Part shown: piece by piece, positions 17,449 through 29,230 of the stretch
How positions within the stretch are numbered: the stretch's first letter is position 1
How the letters are laid out: the number at the start of each line of letters is the position of its first letter
Assembly: GCF_000331735.1 (NCBI RefSeq)
Contig: NC_020126.1
Coordinates: 310,001-374,000 of the forward strand
DNA length: 64,000 bases
Reading direction: 5' to 3'
Source: Myxococcus stipitatus DSM 14675
GTDB taxonomy: Bacteria; Myxococcota; Myxococcia; Myxococcales; Myxococcaceae
The notes under the pieces: model-generated
What the model was told of the DNA's origin: nothing
Seen by the model: the letters and a program-made list of their open reading frames with translations, nothing else
Databases searched by the model: none
Translations under genes and position numbers: made by a program

Positions 17449-18270
17449 ATGCACCTGGGGGCCACACTTCGGCTGTTGCGCGTGGACGCGGGGCTCTCCC
17501 TGAGGGACCTGGCCCGCCGCATCGGTGTGTCGAGCGCGTACCTGAGCCGGGTGGAGAACGGCGTGGACGCGCCGCCCACGGTGGAGCGGCTGACGGCCAT
17601 CGCGCGCGAGCTGGATGTGCCGCCCGCGCTGCTGATGGACGTGGCGAACCGGGTGAGCCCCTATGTCGCCGAATACCTGGAGGAGGTGCCGGGCTCCGGC
17701 ACGCTCTTCCTGGAGCTGGCGCGCCGCCGTCTGACGGGCGCGCAGCTCGCCCGGGTGCGCGACTTCCTGGACGCGGAGTTCCCGGTGCGGGGTGGCACCC
17801 ACGGGGACGCGCCGGTGCCGGCGCTCGCGCCGCTGCTGGCGCCGGAGCGGGTGGTGCTCCAGGTCTCCTGTGGCGGCTGGGAGGACGTGCTGGACGTCGT
17901 GGCGGGTCGGCTGGCGGCGGCCCTGCCGGGCGTGGATGCCGCGCGGCTGGTGGAGGGCTTGAGCCAGCTCGATGACCTGTCCTCGTGCGCGGTGGGCGGC
18001 GGGGTGGCGGTGCCCCATGTCTTCCTGCCCGGGGTGCCGTCGGTGGTGGCGCTGGTGACGCTGGCGAAGGGCCTGCGGGTGGACACGCCGGACGGCCGTC
18101 CCGTGCGCCTGGTGGTCGCGGCGGTGGACGGCGAGCGGGGCCGCGCGCGGCTCATCCGCATGGCCCACGTGGCCCGGCTGGCGGCGCGAGGGCTGGCGGA
18201 GCGCCTGGATGAAGCCCGGCAGCCCGTGCAGGTGCTGGCGGCGCTGGAGGAACTGGAAGCGCTGCGCTGA
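17449..18270 (+). CDS. XRE-type HTH fused to PTS EIIA-like domain
   Basis: 273 residues. An N-terminal XRE/Cro-C1 HTH (residues 1-65, LSLRDLARRIGVSSAYLSRVENG) is linked by a helical section to a C-terminal EIIA domain of the mannitol/fructose/nitrogen type (about 128-270). The motif GGGVAVPH puts the phosphorylatable His at residue 190. This architecture suggests a DNA-binding regulator whose activity depends on PTS phosphorylation. It is co-transcribed with the antiporter and probably regulates the operon at the palindrome at 15241. Function is inferred; domain calls are firm. Confidence 0.83.
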   Translation: MHLGATLRLLRVDAGLSLRDLARRIGVSSAYLSRVENGVDAPPTVERLTAIARELDVPPALLMDVANRVSPYVAEYLEEVPGSGTLFLELARRRLTGAQLARVRDFLDAEFPVRGGTHGDAPVPALAPLLAPERVVLQVSCGGWEDVLDVVAGRLAAALPGVDAARLVEGLSQLDDLSSCAVGGGVAVPHVFLPGVPSVVALVTLAKGLRVDTPDGRPVRLVVAAVDGERGRARLIRMAHVARLAARGLAERLDEARQPVQVLAALEELEALR

Positions 18271-18283
18271 AGGGCGGCGGTGC

Positions 18284-19036
18284 TCAGTTCGCGCGCTGGA
18301 GCCACCCCACCCAGTCCCCCAACTCCCGGTAGCCCAGCTTGCGGTACACGCTCCGGCCCTGCTCGGTGGCCTGGAGCACGGAGGCGTGGAGGCCGCGCTC
18401 CCGGGCGCCCGAGAGCAGCCCGCGCATCACCTCCGAGGCCAGTCCCCGGCCCCGGGCCTCCGGCGCGGTGACGACCATGTACACGCCCGCGGTGTCGCCC
18501 ACGTCCAGCGCGAAGCCACACGCCAGGGGCACGCCCGCCTCGCGCGCCACCAGCGTGTGCACGGGCAGGGCGGGGGGCCGCCGCCAGACGGCGAGGATGT
18601 CCTCCCACTTCCCCCAGACGCGGGCGTTGAGCGCCACCATCTCGTCCTGGAGGGGCGTCTCCACCAGGGGGAAGGTGGGCGGGTCCTCGGGGACGTCCGC
18701 CAGGGCCAGGCCCATGGCCGGAATGCGGTTCTCCGGGCGGTAGCCCGCGGCGCCCAGGAGGCGGCCGCCCTCGTCGTCCCCGGGCAGGACGTTCACGCTC
18801 CAGGCGGGGATTCCCTGGCCCCGGAAGTACGCCTCCAGCGCGGGCAGGCCCTGGTCCAGGGCCTGGGGCGAGGCGAAGTAGGCCTGCTGGAAGTGGGACT
18901 CGGTGGGGTGCTCGGGGAGGCTGAAGGCGTCCAGACCGGGGGCGCTCCAGTGGCGCAGGAGACCGCGCTCCCGCTGGAGGTGCTTGAAGGCGATGACGTT
19001 GGCGCGCAGTCGGTCGTTCAGTTCGGCATCGGTCAT
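18284..19036 (-). CDS. GNAT-family N-acetyltransferase
   Basis: 250 residues. The C-terminal GNAT fold is clear: GVYMVVTAPEARGRGLASEVM gives the acetyl-CoA pyrophosphate-binding loop (RGRGLA), followed by SVLQATEQGRSVYRKLGYRELG. The N-terminal 110 residues may be a second, degenerate GNAT half. It would acetylate an amine, amino acid or antibiotic in the cytoplasm; the substrate is unknown. It converges on the HTH-EIIA gene with 13 bp between stops. ATG at 19036 gives MTDAELNDRLRANVIAFK. Confidence 0.85.
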   Translation of the reverse strand: MTDAELNDRLRANVIAFKHLQRERGLLRHWSAPGLDAFSLPEHPTESHFQQAYFASPQALDQGLPALEAYFRGQGIPAWSVNVLPGDDEGGRLLGAAGYRPENRIPAMGLALADVPEDPPTFPLVETPLQDEMVALNARVWGKWEDILAVWRRPPALPVHTLVAREAGVPLACGFALDVGDTAGVYMVVTAPEARGRGLASEVMRGLLSGARERGLHASVLQATEQGRSVYRKLGYRELGDWVGWLQRAN

Positions 19037-19136
19037 GGGGTGCCCACAGCGTAGGCGGCCCCCGCTGGGAGGCGAACAACGGCGTGCTCAAAACCGCGCG
19101 TCCGTCCTCCAGGAGGGTTAGGGTGCGCCCTCACGC

Positions 19137-22206
<3,070 letters not shown>

Positions 22207-22250
22207 GCGGGCGCCGGGCTTTGGGGCCTGGCGTCGCGGACGTCTCACGG

Positions 22251-22287
22251 GGCGCGGTGCCATCAGGGCGCCGCGCCTCGTTTCGTT
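22251..22287 (+). terminator. intrinsic terminator of gyrB
   Basis: GGCGCGGTGCC (22251-22261) pairs with GGCGCCGCGCC (22267-22277), an 11-bp stem with one G-U pair and loop ATCAG. It is followed by TCGTTTCGTT, 44 bp after the stop. Confidence 0.85.
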
Positions 22288-22336
22288 CCAGGGGCCTGGA
22301 TTGACTGCGCGGCGGATTCGAGGGACGCAGGGGCGC

Positions 22337-22969
22337 ATGTACATCCCCCGCCACTTCGAGGAGCGCGACGCGGAGCGGCTCCTGTCGCTGATGAGCCGCC
22401 ACTCCTTCGCCGTGCTGGTGACGGTGGGCGAGGACGGCGCGCCCTTCGCCACGCACCTGCCCTTCCTCGTGGAGCGCGACGCGGCGGGCGCGGTCCGGCT
22501 GATGGCGCACCTGGCGCTGCCCAATCCCCAGTGGCGCGCGTTCTCCGCGGAGCGGGACGCGATGGTCATCTTCCAGGGGCCGCACGCCTATGTGTCGCCC
22601 CGGTGGTACGCGACGTCGCCGCAGGTGCCCACATGGAACTACGCCACGGTGCATGCCTACGGGCGCCCCCAGGTCATCACCTCGCGCGACGAGACGCTGC
22701 GCATCCTCCGCGCGTCCGCCGCGACCTACGAGCCCGACACCGCGAGCGCCTGGCGCCCGGAGCAGGTCGACGCGTACGTGGAGCGGCTGATGGGAGGCAT
22801 TGTCGCCTTCGAGCTGCGGGTGACGCGGCTGGAGGGCAAGTTCAAGCTGAGCCAGAACAAGAGCCTGGCGGACCGCGAGGGGGTCATCGCGGCGCTGGAG
22901 CGTGGTGGCCAGCCCGGCGACGTGGAGCTGGCGGCGCTGATGCGCGCGTGCGTGCTGGAGGTCGAGTAG
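22337..22969 (+). CDS. PaiB-like FMN-binding protein
   Basis: 210 residues of the PaiB/FMN-binding split-barrel family, annotated as negative transcriptional regulators after B. subtilis PaiB. Seen: MYIPRHFEERDAERLLSLM, FQGPHAYVSPRWYATSPQVP, WNYATVHAYGRPQVI and RLEGKFKLSQNKS near the C-terminus. The family binds flavin; a direct DNA-binding role is poorly supported, so regulation versus enzyme activity is open. ATG at 22337 is the first codon of the conserved block. Confidence 0.88.
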   Translation: MYIPRHFEERDAERLLSLMSRHSFAVLVTVGEDGAPFATHLPFLVERDAAGAVRLMAHLALPNPQWRAFSAERDAMVIFQGPHAYVSPRWYATSPQVPTWNYATVHAYGRPQVITSRDETLRILRASAATYEPDTASAWRPEQVDAYVERLMGGIVAFELRVTRLEGKFKLSQNKSLADREGVIAALERGGQPGDVELAALMRACVLEVE

Positions 22970-23290
22970 GGCGCGCCTTGCGCCTCGGCGTGGGAAAAGA
23001 CTCGTGGGCCCGGTGCCCATCCTCGGCCCCGCGCCCACGTGCCTTTCCCGTCTTGTCGAGCCGGCCGAGGAGCTTCGCGGCCCCATGAGCCCTTACGGCG
23101 GGAACCTGTCATCGCCTCGCCCACTCGCCTGTCCATCCCGAGGGGGCCGAACCCGTGAGGGGTGCGACAACGGAAGGTTAGGCACCTCGTGGCCCCCGTG
23201 GGGCGGGCCTCCGGGCGAGAGGTGCTGGTGGAGGCTCGTGGAACAAGCAGGCCGGATGGCTCGTCCGGCTGGCTGTCCTCGAGCGGGCCC
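22970..23290. other. 321-bp gap between convergent genes
   Basis: Convergent region after the PaiB-like gene and after the kinase. It holds a weak hairpin (GCCGGA/TCCGGC near 23252-23270) that may help terminate. I see no gene or RNA. Confidence 0.4.
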
Positions 23291-26143
23291 CTAGCGGCGA
23301 GAGCCCCGGAGGGCGGCGGCGCGCTCTTTTCGAGACAGCGACGTGGTGTCCACGATGTCCATCTCGAGGGCGCCCTGGTTGTCGTCGCTCTTCGTGTCCG
23401 GGAAGAAGCAGCGCAGGTCCTCGGCGCCGGTGATTTGATAGCGCTTGCCCGTCTCGAGGATGCGGTGCGTGGCGCGCACCGACGCGGGCGACGTGCCTCG
23501 CTCGACGCACAGCACCTGCTGCACGCGGCCAGGGGCTCCCGGGCGCAGCTCCGCGATGTCGTCCCGCACGGTGAACAGGTACGTGGCGCGCGGGTTGAGG
23601 CCGCGCAGCAGCACCTGCTGCTCGGGCTTGAGCTGCAGCGCGTGCTGCTGCGCATCGAACGTGAGCGAGCGCGGCGGCACGTAGGCGGACTGGCGGATGA
23701 CGACGTGGATGGAGCCGCTGTTGTCCTCGGGCCCGGTCTCATCCACCGCGAAGACGTGCAGCTTGCGCGCGTTCTTGACGGTGCGCGCCGACGCGCTCAA
23801 GAGGCCGAAGCTGCTGTCCGCGGGGCCCTCTCCCTCGATGAAGTAGGCCAGCGTGCCGGAGGCGGTGCCGCGTCCCTCGGCGAGCGCCGCGCTGCCCTGC
23901 GTCCACACCGAGTACGCGACGTTGGGGTTCAGGTCGATGGAGGCGGTGGCGTACTCGGGGATGAGCGCCGCGTTGTACATGGGGCGCACCACCAGGAGCC
24001 GCGTCGGGTAGTCCACCTCGTAGAACTCGCGCTCCGCGTCGTTGATCTGCTTGGCGCGCTCCACCAGGGGGACGGGGTCCTCGCTCGGCTCGGCCTCCGC
24101 GGTGGCCGTGTTCTCGGCGGCGGCGGGGACACCCGCGTCCTCCGTCGGGGCCACCTCGACGGCCTTGGCCTCGACGACGGTGGGTTCAACGGCGGTGCCG
24201 GTGGCGACCGCGGCCACGACGGGTGGGGGCTGGGCGGGCGGAGCGCTGGGAGGCGGAGGGCTCGCGGGCTCCGACGGAGGCACGGGCTGGAGCTCCGCCT
24301 TCAGGGGCTCCAGCATCATGGAAGCGGGCGTGAAGCGCCGCGTCCACGCGAGGTGCCCGGGCAGCGTGAGCACCAGGGTGTTGGCCTCGCCCACGAGGAT
24401 GCCCTCCACCATGAGGGGCGTCTTGCCGGCGACGTCGCGGCCGTTGAGCTTCACCTTGGCGCCCTCGGGCGTGGAGGTGACCCACAGCGTGGCGGCGTTG
24501 GCGGCCCGGGGGTCGGGCGCGTCCGGCTTGAGGACGAAGTGGTAGAGGAGCGCGACGAACAGCGCGAAGCCCGCCACGCCGAAGACGGAGAGGCTCATCG
24601 TCTTCACGGCCTTCTGCTGCTGGGCGCGGCGCTCGGCCTCTTCCTTCGCCAGGGTCTCCCGGGCCTCGTCCGCCGTCGTGCGGAGGCCCGTGCCCGTGGG
24701 CGGACGTCCCAGGGCCGAGGACACCGGCTGCGTCGTCGCGGACTGCGCGGTGACGACGGGGTTCTCCACCGGCGTGTCCCGAGGCGCGGCCAGCGTGGCC
24801 ATGGCCAGGGGGACCTCGGTGGCAATCAGCGCCTGGCTCAAGTCGCTCGAGTCGGTGTCGGGCTCTTCCGGCAGCTCCGGCACGGGAGGCCCGGGGCGCT
24901 CGCTGGTGGGCAGCTTGCGGCCCGCGCTGGAGACCTCCGTGCGAGGCAGGCCCGTGTTCGTCACGCGGCGCAGGCTCCCCGAGCTCGTCACCTTGCGGAG
25001 GGACGGATTGCTCACCGAGGACCGGCGCGCGCCGTCCGTCGGAGGCTTCGCGCCGCCGTCGCTGCCGGGCTTCGAGCGCAGGCCGGGGTTGGAGGGGCGC
25101 AGGGGCCGCGCGCGGGACTGCGAGGACTCGCCCGTGCTCGCCTGCCAGAACGCCACCTGCTCCATGAAGGCGGGGGAGACCTCCGCCTTGCGCCCCTCGG
25201 CCGTGAGCTCCTCGGCGAAGAGGTAGGCCATGAGCTGCGACAGCTCGGACGGCGTGAAGCGGGGGTTGTCCCGGTAGAGCAGCTCCACCAGCGACGCGCT
25301 CAGCTCCTTGGCGGTCTGGAAGCGCTCGTCGCGGTCCACGGCCATCGCGTGGGCGATGACGTTCTCCAGGTCCTGCGTCATCGACGGGTTGAGCGTCGTG
25401 GGCGGAAGACAGTCGCCCTGGAGGATGCGGGGCAGGACGGTGACGAACTCGCCCTCGTAGGGGCGCTTGCCGCAGACCATCTCGTAGAGGACGACGCCCG
25501 CGGCGTACACGTCCGTGCGGGCATCCAGGTCCTGCCGTCCCCGCGCCTGCTCCGGGGAGAAGTAGGGGTACTTGCCCTTGAGGGTGCCCGGCGACGTCTT
25601 GGCCTCCACGGCGCTGGTGGCCTTGGCGATGCCGAAGTCGATGACCTTGACCTCGCCCTCGTAGGAGATGAGGACGTTGTCCGGCGAGACGTCGCGGTGG
25701 ACCAGGCCCATCTCGACGCCGTCCTCGCCCACGTGGCGATGCGCGTAGTCCAGGCCGTCGCACAGCTTGCTGGCCACGTGCAGCGCCAGGCTCTCCGGGA
25801 ACAGGCCCATGCCCATGCGCTGCGCGCGGCGAAGGACCTTGGAGAGCGGCTGGCCCTGCACCAGCTCCATGGCGATGAAGTACTGCCCGTCCACCTCTCC
25901 GAAGTCGAAAATCTGGGCGATGTTGCTGTGGCTCATGCTGGCCACGAGCCGCGCCTCGCCGATGAACATCTCGACGAAGTCCTCATCGTCCACGAAGTGG
26001 GGGAGGATCTGCTTGATGACGCAAGGCTTCGTGACGCCCGCCGCTCCCGTCATCCGCGCGCGGTAGGTCACCGCCATTCCGCCGGCGGCGATTTTCGAGA
26101 GAAGAACGTATTTGCCGAATGTCTGGGGAGTGGGTTCCGCCAC
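23291..26143 (-). CDS. Ser/Thr protein kinase with PEGA domain
   Basis: 950 residues. The N-terminal Hanks-type kinase (residues 10-280) has GGMA in the glycine loop, Lys44 (VIKQ), catalytic loop VHRDVSPDN, DFG (VIDFGIAKA) and SPEQARG. A Ser/Arg/Pro-rich linker, one membrane helix (LSVFGVAGFALFVALLYHFV) and a PEGA domain (LWVTSTPEGAKVKLNG) follow, then an Ala/Pro-rich spacer and about 330 residues I do not recognise. The kinase is cytoplasmic and the PEGA and tail are probably periplasmic. GTG at 26143 (VAEPTPQTFGKY) matches the common start of myxobacterial kinases; TTG at 26149 is an alternative. Confidence 0.9.
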   Translation of the reverse strand: MAEPTPQTFGKYVLLSKIAAGGMAVTYRARMTGAAGVTKPCVIKQILPHFVDDEDFVEMFIGEARLVASMSHSNIAQIFDFGEVDGQYFIAMELVQGQPLSKVLRRAQRMGMGLFPESLALHVASKLCDGLDYAHRHVGEDGVEMGLVHRDVSPDNVLISYEGEVKVIDFGIAKATSAVEAKTSPGTLKGKYPYFSPEQARGRQDLDARTDVYAAGVVLYEMVCGKRPYEGEFVTVLPRILQGDCLPPTTLNPSMTQDLENVIAHAMAVDRDERFQTAKELSASLVELLYRDNPRFTPSELSQLMAYLFAEELTAEGRKAEVSPAFMEQVAFWQASTGESSQSRARPLRPSNPGLRSKPGSDGGAKPPTDGARRSSVSNPSLRKVTSSGSLRRVTNTGLPRTEVSSAGRKLPTSERPGPPVPELPEEPDTDSSDLSQALIATEVPLAMATLAAPRDTPVENPVVTAQSATTQPVSSALGRPPTGTGLRTTADEARETLAKEEAERRAQQQKAVKTMSLSVFGVAGFALFVALLYHFVLKPDAPDPRAANAATLWVTSTPEGAKVKLNGRDVAGKTPLMVEGILVGEANTLVLTLPGHLAWTRRFTPASMMLEPLKAELQPVPPSEPASPPPPSAPPAQPPPVVAAVATGTAVEPTVVEAKAVEVAPTEDAGVPAAAENTATAEAEPSEDPVPLVERAKQINDAEREFYEVDYPTRLLVVRPMYNAALIPEYATASIDLNPNVAYSVWTQGSAALAEGRGTASGTLAYFIEGEGPADSSFGLLSASARTVKNARKLHVFAVDETGPEDNSGSIHVVIRQSAYVPPRSLTFDAQQHALQLKPEQQVLLRGLNPRATYLFTVRDDIAELRPGAPGRVQQVLCVERGTSPASVRATHRILETGKRYQITGAEDLRCFFPDTKSDDNQGALEMDIVDTTSLSRKERAAALRGSRR

Positions 26144-26149
26144 GATCAA

Positions 26150-26531
26150 AAGGCCAGCCCTGGATGTTGGGAAATAGCGAGCATACTCCTCTTCTGTTGA
26201 AAGTCCCGGAGACGGCTCGCGTCGCAGGCGAAGTTTCTGGTGAGGTCGAATTCGAACCCCTCCCGCTGGGGCTGCTCTCGCTCTGAGGCTTCGCGGGTCT
26301 CAGAATGATTCGTCGATGGGTGTGGATTATCCGGGGTCCGGGGGATTGGCTCTGGGCGGAGCTTGTGATTTCAGTGGGTTGTCGGGGAGCGGAGTGGCGC
26401 TGCCAGGTTCCTTCACATTTCTTCACGGTCGGCCGCGGTGCATGTGGAGAAAGGGCGGTTATCTAGGCGGACGCGGCCACGGGCCGCGGGGTGAGGGCGG
26501 TCGAGCTTTCCCCAGAGAAAGAGGCAGACCG
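26150..26531. other. 382-bp divergent intergenic region
   Basis: Promoters of the kinase (minus) and of the outer-membrane-like operon (plus) must lie here. The stretch is locally richer in A/T than its surroundings. I find no convincing -35/-10 pair, -24/-12 box or RNA gene. Confidence 0.4.
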
Positions 26532-27965
26532 ATGGAGTCCGAGCAGTTCAGGCGCTCGTGGCCCTTCACCGGGGTGGTGCTGTGGATGTGCCTCGCGCTG
26601 CCGGCCTCCGCCGTGGCTCAGGACGAGGGTGCGCGGTTGTCCGCCCTGGAGCTGCTGATCCGCAGCCCCCAATTGGGTGGGAGCGACATCCCCCGCGACC
26701 TGCCGGGTCCTCCGGGTGGGGTGGAGGTCCCCCTCCGGGCGGACGCGTCCACGTCGTCGGGTGCCGCCATGGCGGGAGCACAGGCGGTGTCGGCGACGAC
26801 GTTGCCCGATGCTCCGGTGCGGCCTTCATCCGGGGACGCCTCCACGCCGGGTTTGTCCGAGGAGATGAGCCCCGGAGGCCCCGAGGGTTCCTCGGCCCTG
26901 CTGTCCGAGGCGCCGCGGACCGGAGTCTCCGACGGCGCTCCGCTCACCCTCCTGCCCGAGTCGTCGCCGTCGCGCTCCTTCCAGGTGTTGCCGGCAGTGG
27001 TTGCTGTCGTGCCCGGACTGCTGTTCCACGGACTCGCGCCAGCGATTGCGGGAGATGGTCAGACGGCCCGGCGCCTGTTCGCGATGGAGGGCGCGGGCCT
27101 GGGCCTCATCGCGCTCGGCGGTGTCCCCATCGCGCTCACGGGCGCTTCGCGGCGCACGATTGCTCCGCTCTACGCGGTGACGCTGGCGGGCTTCAGCGTG
27201 TTCGGCATCTCCGCGCTCGCCAACCTGTACTCGGTGGTCTCGCCCACGTTCGACCCGGGAGTCCCCGCGGCGACACTGCCCCCGCTCGAGCTGGAGATGG
27301 GCTACCAGTACGTGAGTGACACGTCGTTCGACTACGACCACTTCGTCTCGCTGGGCGCGGTGGCGCGGCTGGACTCGCTGAAGCTGGAGGCCGTCGCGCG
27401 GCTGGCCCCGGAGGATGGCAACGCGCAGGTGCGGTTCGGTGGGGCCTATCGCCTGCTCGGCGCACCGGAGCAGCGGCGAGGCGACACGGATGGCTCGTCG
27501 CTGGACGCGGAGCTCTTCGGCCTCTACCACCGCTACCCGACGGAGGGCTTCATCGTCATCGGCGGAGACCTGGGCCTGCGAGGCCGCTTCGCCATGTCCC
27601 GCGTGAGCCCGGCGTTGGCTGGCTCCTTCGCGGAGGCGAGCATCGGCATGTCCCTGCAGGGCTACAGCTATCCAGGCCCGGTGAGTGACGGGAACCTGCA
27701 CGAGCAGCTCCTCTACAGCTTCGGCTATGGCGTGTGGCTGGGGCGTGGTGGGCCGTTCAAGGGCGAGGCGATGATCTTCTACGACCACCGCAAGGATGGC
27801 TTCGCGGGCGGGCTGCGCACGTTCGGCGGAGGAGTCGTGGGCAACTTCGGTCTTCGAGGCCGCGCGCTCCTGACGGAGACGTGGGGCGTGGCCGCGGAGG
27901 TGGCGGCGGGTGGTGCGCTCGTCGGGCGGCTGTCGCTCATCTACGCGCTGGGAGGTGAGTCGTGA
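26532..27965 (+). CDS. exported protein with outer-membrane-like C-terminal half
   Basis: 477 residues. A signal peptide (MCLALPASAVAQ) is followed by a Ser/Pro/Gly-rich region (to about residue 150), hydrophobic stretches around 155-240 (VLPAVVAVVPGLLFHGLAPA; LIALGGVPIALTGASR; LYAVTLAGFSVFGISALA), and a C-terminal part with alternating aromatic strands (LEMGYQYVSDTSFDYDHFVSL, EGFIVIGGDLGLRGRF, GEAMIFYDHRKDGFAGG) that looks like a beta barrel. I do not recognise the family. Its stop overlaps the metallophosphoesterase start (GTGA, 27962-27965), so the two are coupled. Confidence 0.7.
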   Translation: MESEQFRRSWPFTGVVLWMCLALPASAVAQDEGARLSALELLIRSPQLGGSDIPRDLPGPPGGVEVPLRADASTSSGAAMAGAQAVSATTLPDAPVRPSSGDASTPGLSEEMSPGGPEGSSALLSEAPRTGVSDGAPLTLLPESSPSRSFQVLPAVVAVVPGLLFHGLAPAIAGDGQTARRLFAMEGAGLGLIALGGVPIALTGASRRTIAPLYAVTLAGFSVFGISALANLYSVVSPTFDPGVPAATLPPLELEMGYQYVSDTSFDYDHFVSLGAVARLDSLKLEAVARLAPEDGNAQVRFGGAYRLLGAPEQRRGDTDGSSLDAELFGLYHRYPTEGFIVIGGDLGLRGRFAMSRVSPALAGSFAEASIGMSLQGYSYPGPVSDGNLHEQLLYSFGYGVWLGRGGPFKGEAMIFYDHRKDGFAGGLRTFGGGVVGNFGLRGRALLTETWGVAAEVAAGGALVGRLSLIYALGGES

Positions 27966-29071
27966 TTCGCGTGGGCTTCCAGGGTGTGGTGTTGGCGGTG
28001 CTGCTGACCGGATGCCTGCGGCCCGCGGAGAACCGCGCGGTGCGCGACTCGAAGGTGGGCCAGGCCGAGGGCGGTGGCATGTCGCTCCAGGTCGAGGACG
28101 GCCTCGCGGCGGTGCGGCACCTGGGCGCGGGCGAGGTGACGCTCTGGGGCAACGCGCCTGTCTTCAGCGCGAAGACCACGCTGAGCGCCTCGGCTCCCGG
28201 ACAGTGGTTCATCACCGTGCGCAACGCGATGCCGGACGCGGAGCTGTCCGTGCAATCGGACTCGGGCGAGGTGCTGCCCGTGGAGTCCGTGGCGCAGGCG
28301 CTGCCCACGGTGAAGGCGTGGCGCGTGGAGCTGCGCGCGGGAGGCACGGCGACGTTGCGCGTGGCGCCTCCGGACTGGGACTCCACCGCGCCGTTCCGCT
28401 TCGCCGCGCTCGCGGACGTGCAGGAGGCGCTGCCTCGCGTGGGCGACATCTACGCGCGGCTGGCGAAGGACGACACGCTGCGCTTCATCCTCTTCGCGGG
28501 AGACCTCACGGAGCGAGGCACCCGCGAGGAGCTGCTCGAGTTCCAGGAGCGGCTGGAGGCGGGCTCTCGCATCCCGCTGTACGCCACGCTGGGCAACCAC
28601 GAGACCTTCACGAAGGACGCGGAGGAGTACACCTCGCTCGTGGGCCGAGGCAGCCAGAGCTTCGTCTTCCACCACGTGCGCTTCACCGTGGTGGACTCCA
28701 GCAACGGCACGCTGGACCCCATCGTGGAGGAGCAGCTCGACGGGTGGCTGTCGTCCTCGAGAAACGGCGCGCACGTGGTGGCCATGCATGTGCCCCCGCA
28801 GGACCCGGTGGGCTTGAGAGGCGGAGGCTTCGCGAACCGGGGCGAGTCCGCGGGGCTGGTGGGCAAGCTCGCGCGCGAGGGCGTGGACCTCACGCTCTAC
28901 GGCCACATCCACTCGTACTACTCCTTCACCAACGCGGGCATCCCCGCGTTCATCTCCGGTGGCGGCGGCGCGATTCCGGAGACCTTCGATGGCGTGGGTC
29001 GCCACTACCTGTCGGTGGACATCGGCGCGAACGAGGGACTGCGCGAGGCCGCGCTCGTCCGCGTGGACTGA
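27962..29071 (+). CDS. metallophosphoesterase lipoprotein
   Basis: 369 residues. Signal peptide with lipobox LLTGC (Cys18) predicts an exported lipoprotein. After a beta-rich N-terminal domain (about 40-135) comes a calcineurin-like phosphoesterase: ALADVQ, LFAGDLTERG, ATLGNHE, VAMHVPPQ and LYGHIHSY. The usual first motif D-x-H is D-V-Q here; other metal ligands are intact. GTG at 27962 overlaps the upstream stop. The substrate is unknown. Coupling to the outer-membrane-like protein suggests a cell-surface or periplasmic task. Confidence 0.85.
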   Translation: MIRVGFQGVVLAVLLTGCLRPAENRAVRDSKVGQAEGGGMSLQVEDGLAAVRHLGAGEVTLWGNAPVFSAKTTLSASAPGQWFITVRNAMPDAELSVQSDSGEVLPVESVAQALPTVKAWRVELRAGGTATLRVAPPDWDSTAPFRFAALADVQEALPRVGDIYARLAKDDTLRFILFAGDLTERGTREELLEFQERLEAGSRIPLYATLGNHETFTKDAEEYTSLVGRGSQSFVFHHVRFTVVDSSNGTLDPIVEEQLDGWLSSSRNGAHVVAMHVPPQDPVGLRGGGFANRGESAGLVGKLAREGVDLTLYGHIHSYYSFTNAGIPAFISGGGGAIPETFDGVGRHYLSVDIGANEGLREAALVRVD

Positions 29072-29080
29072 GCGACAGAG

Positions 29081-29108
29081 GCCGGCACTGAACGAAGCGT
29101 CAGCCGGC
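29081..29108 (+). terminator. hairpin after the metallophosphoesterase
   Basis: GCCGG and CTGA (29081-29085, 29088-29091, 2-nt bulge between) pair with TCAG and CCGGC (29100-29108) around an 8-nt loop, 9 bp after the stop. There is no T-tract. Confidence 0.42.
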
Positions 29109-29230
29109 GCTGTGTGGGAGAAAACGCGCGCGGGGCCGACTTTCCGGCCCGGCAGCATACCCCCTTGATCTGACACTGAACACGTGAGCAGATGGCGGCC
29201 CCATCGTGAGGAGCCCAGAGGAGGCCCGCC

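Noticed and set aside
23162..26200. 1012-codon plus-strand frame opposite the Ser/Thr kinase
   Set aside because: The kinase motifs are complete on the minus strand; the opposite frame is an Arg/Gly-rich shadow.
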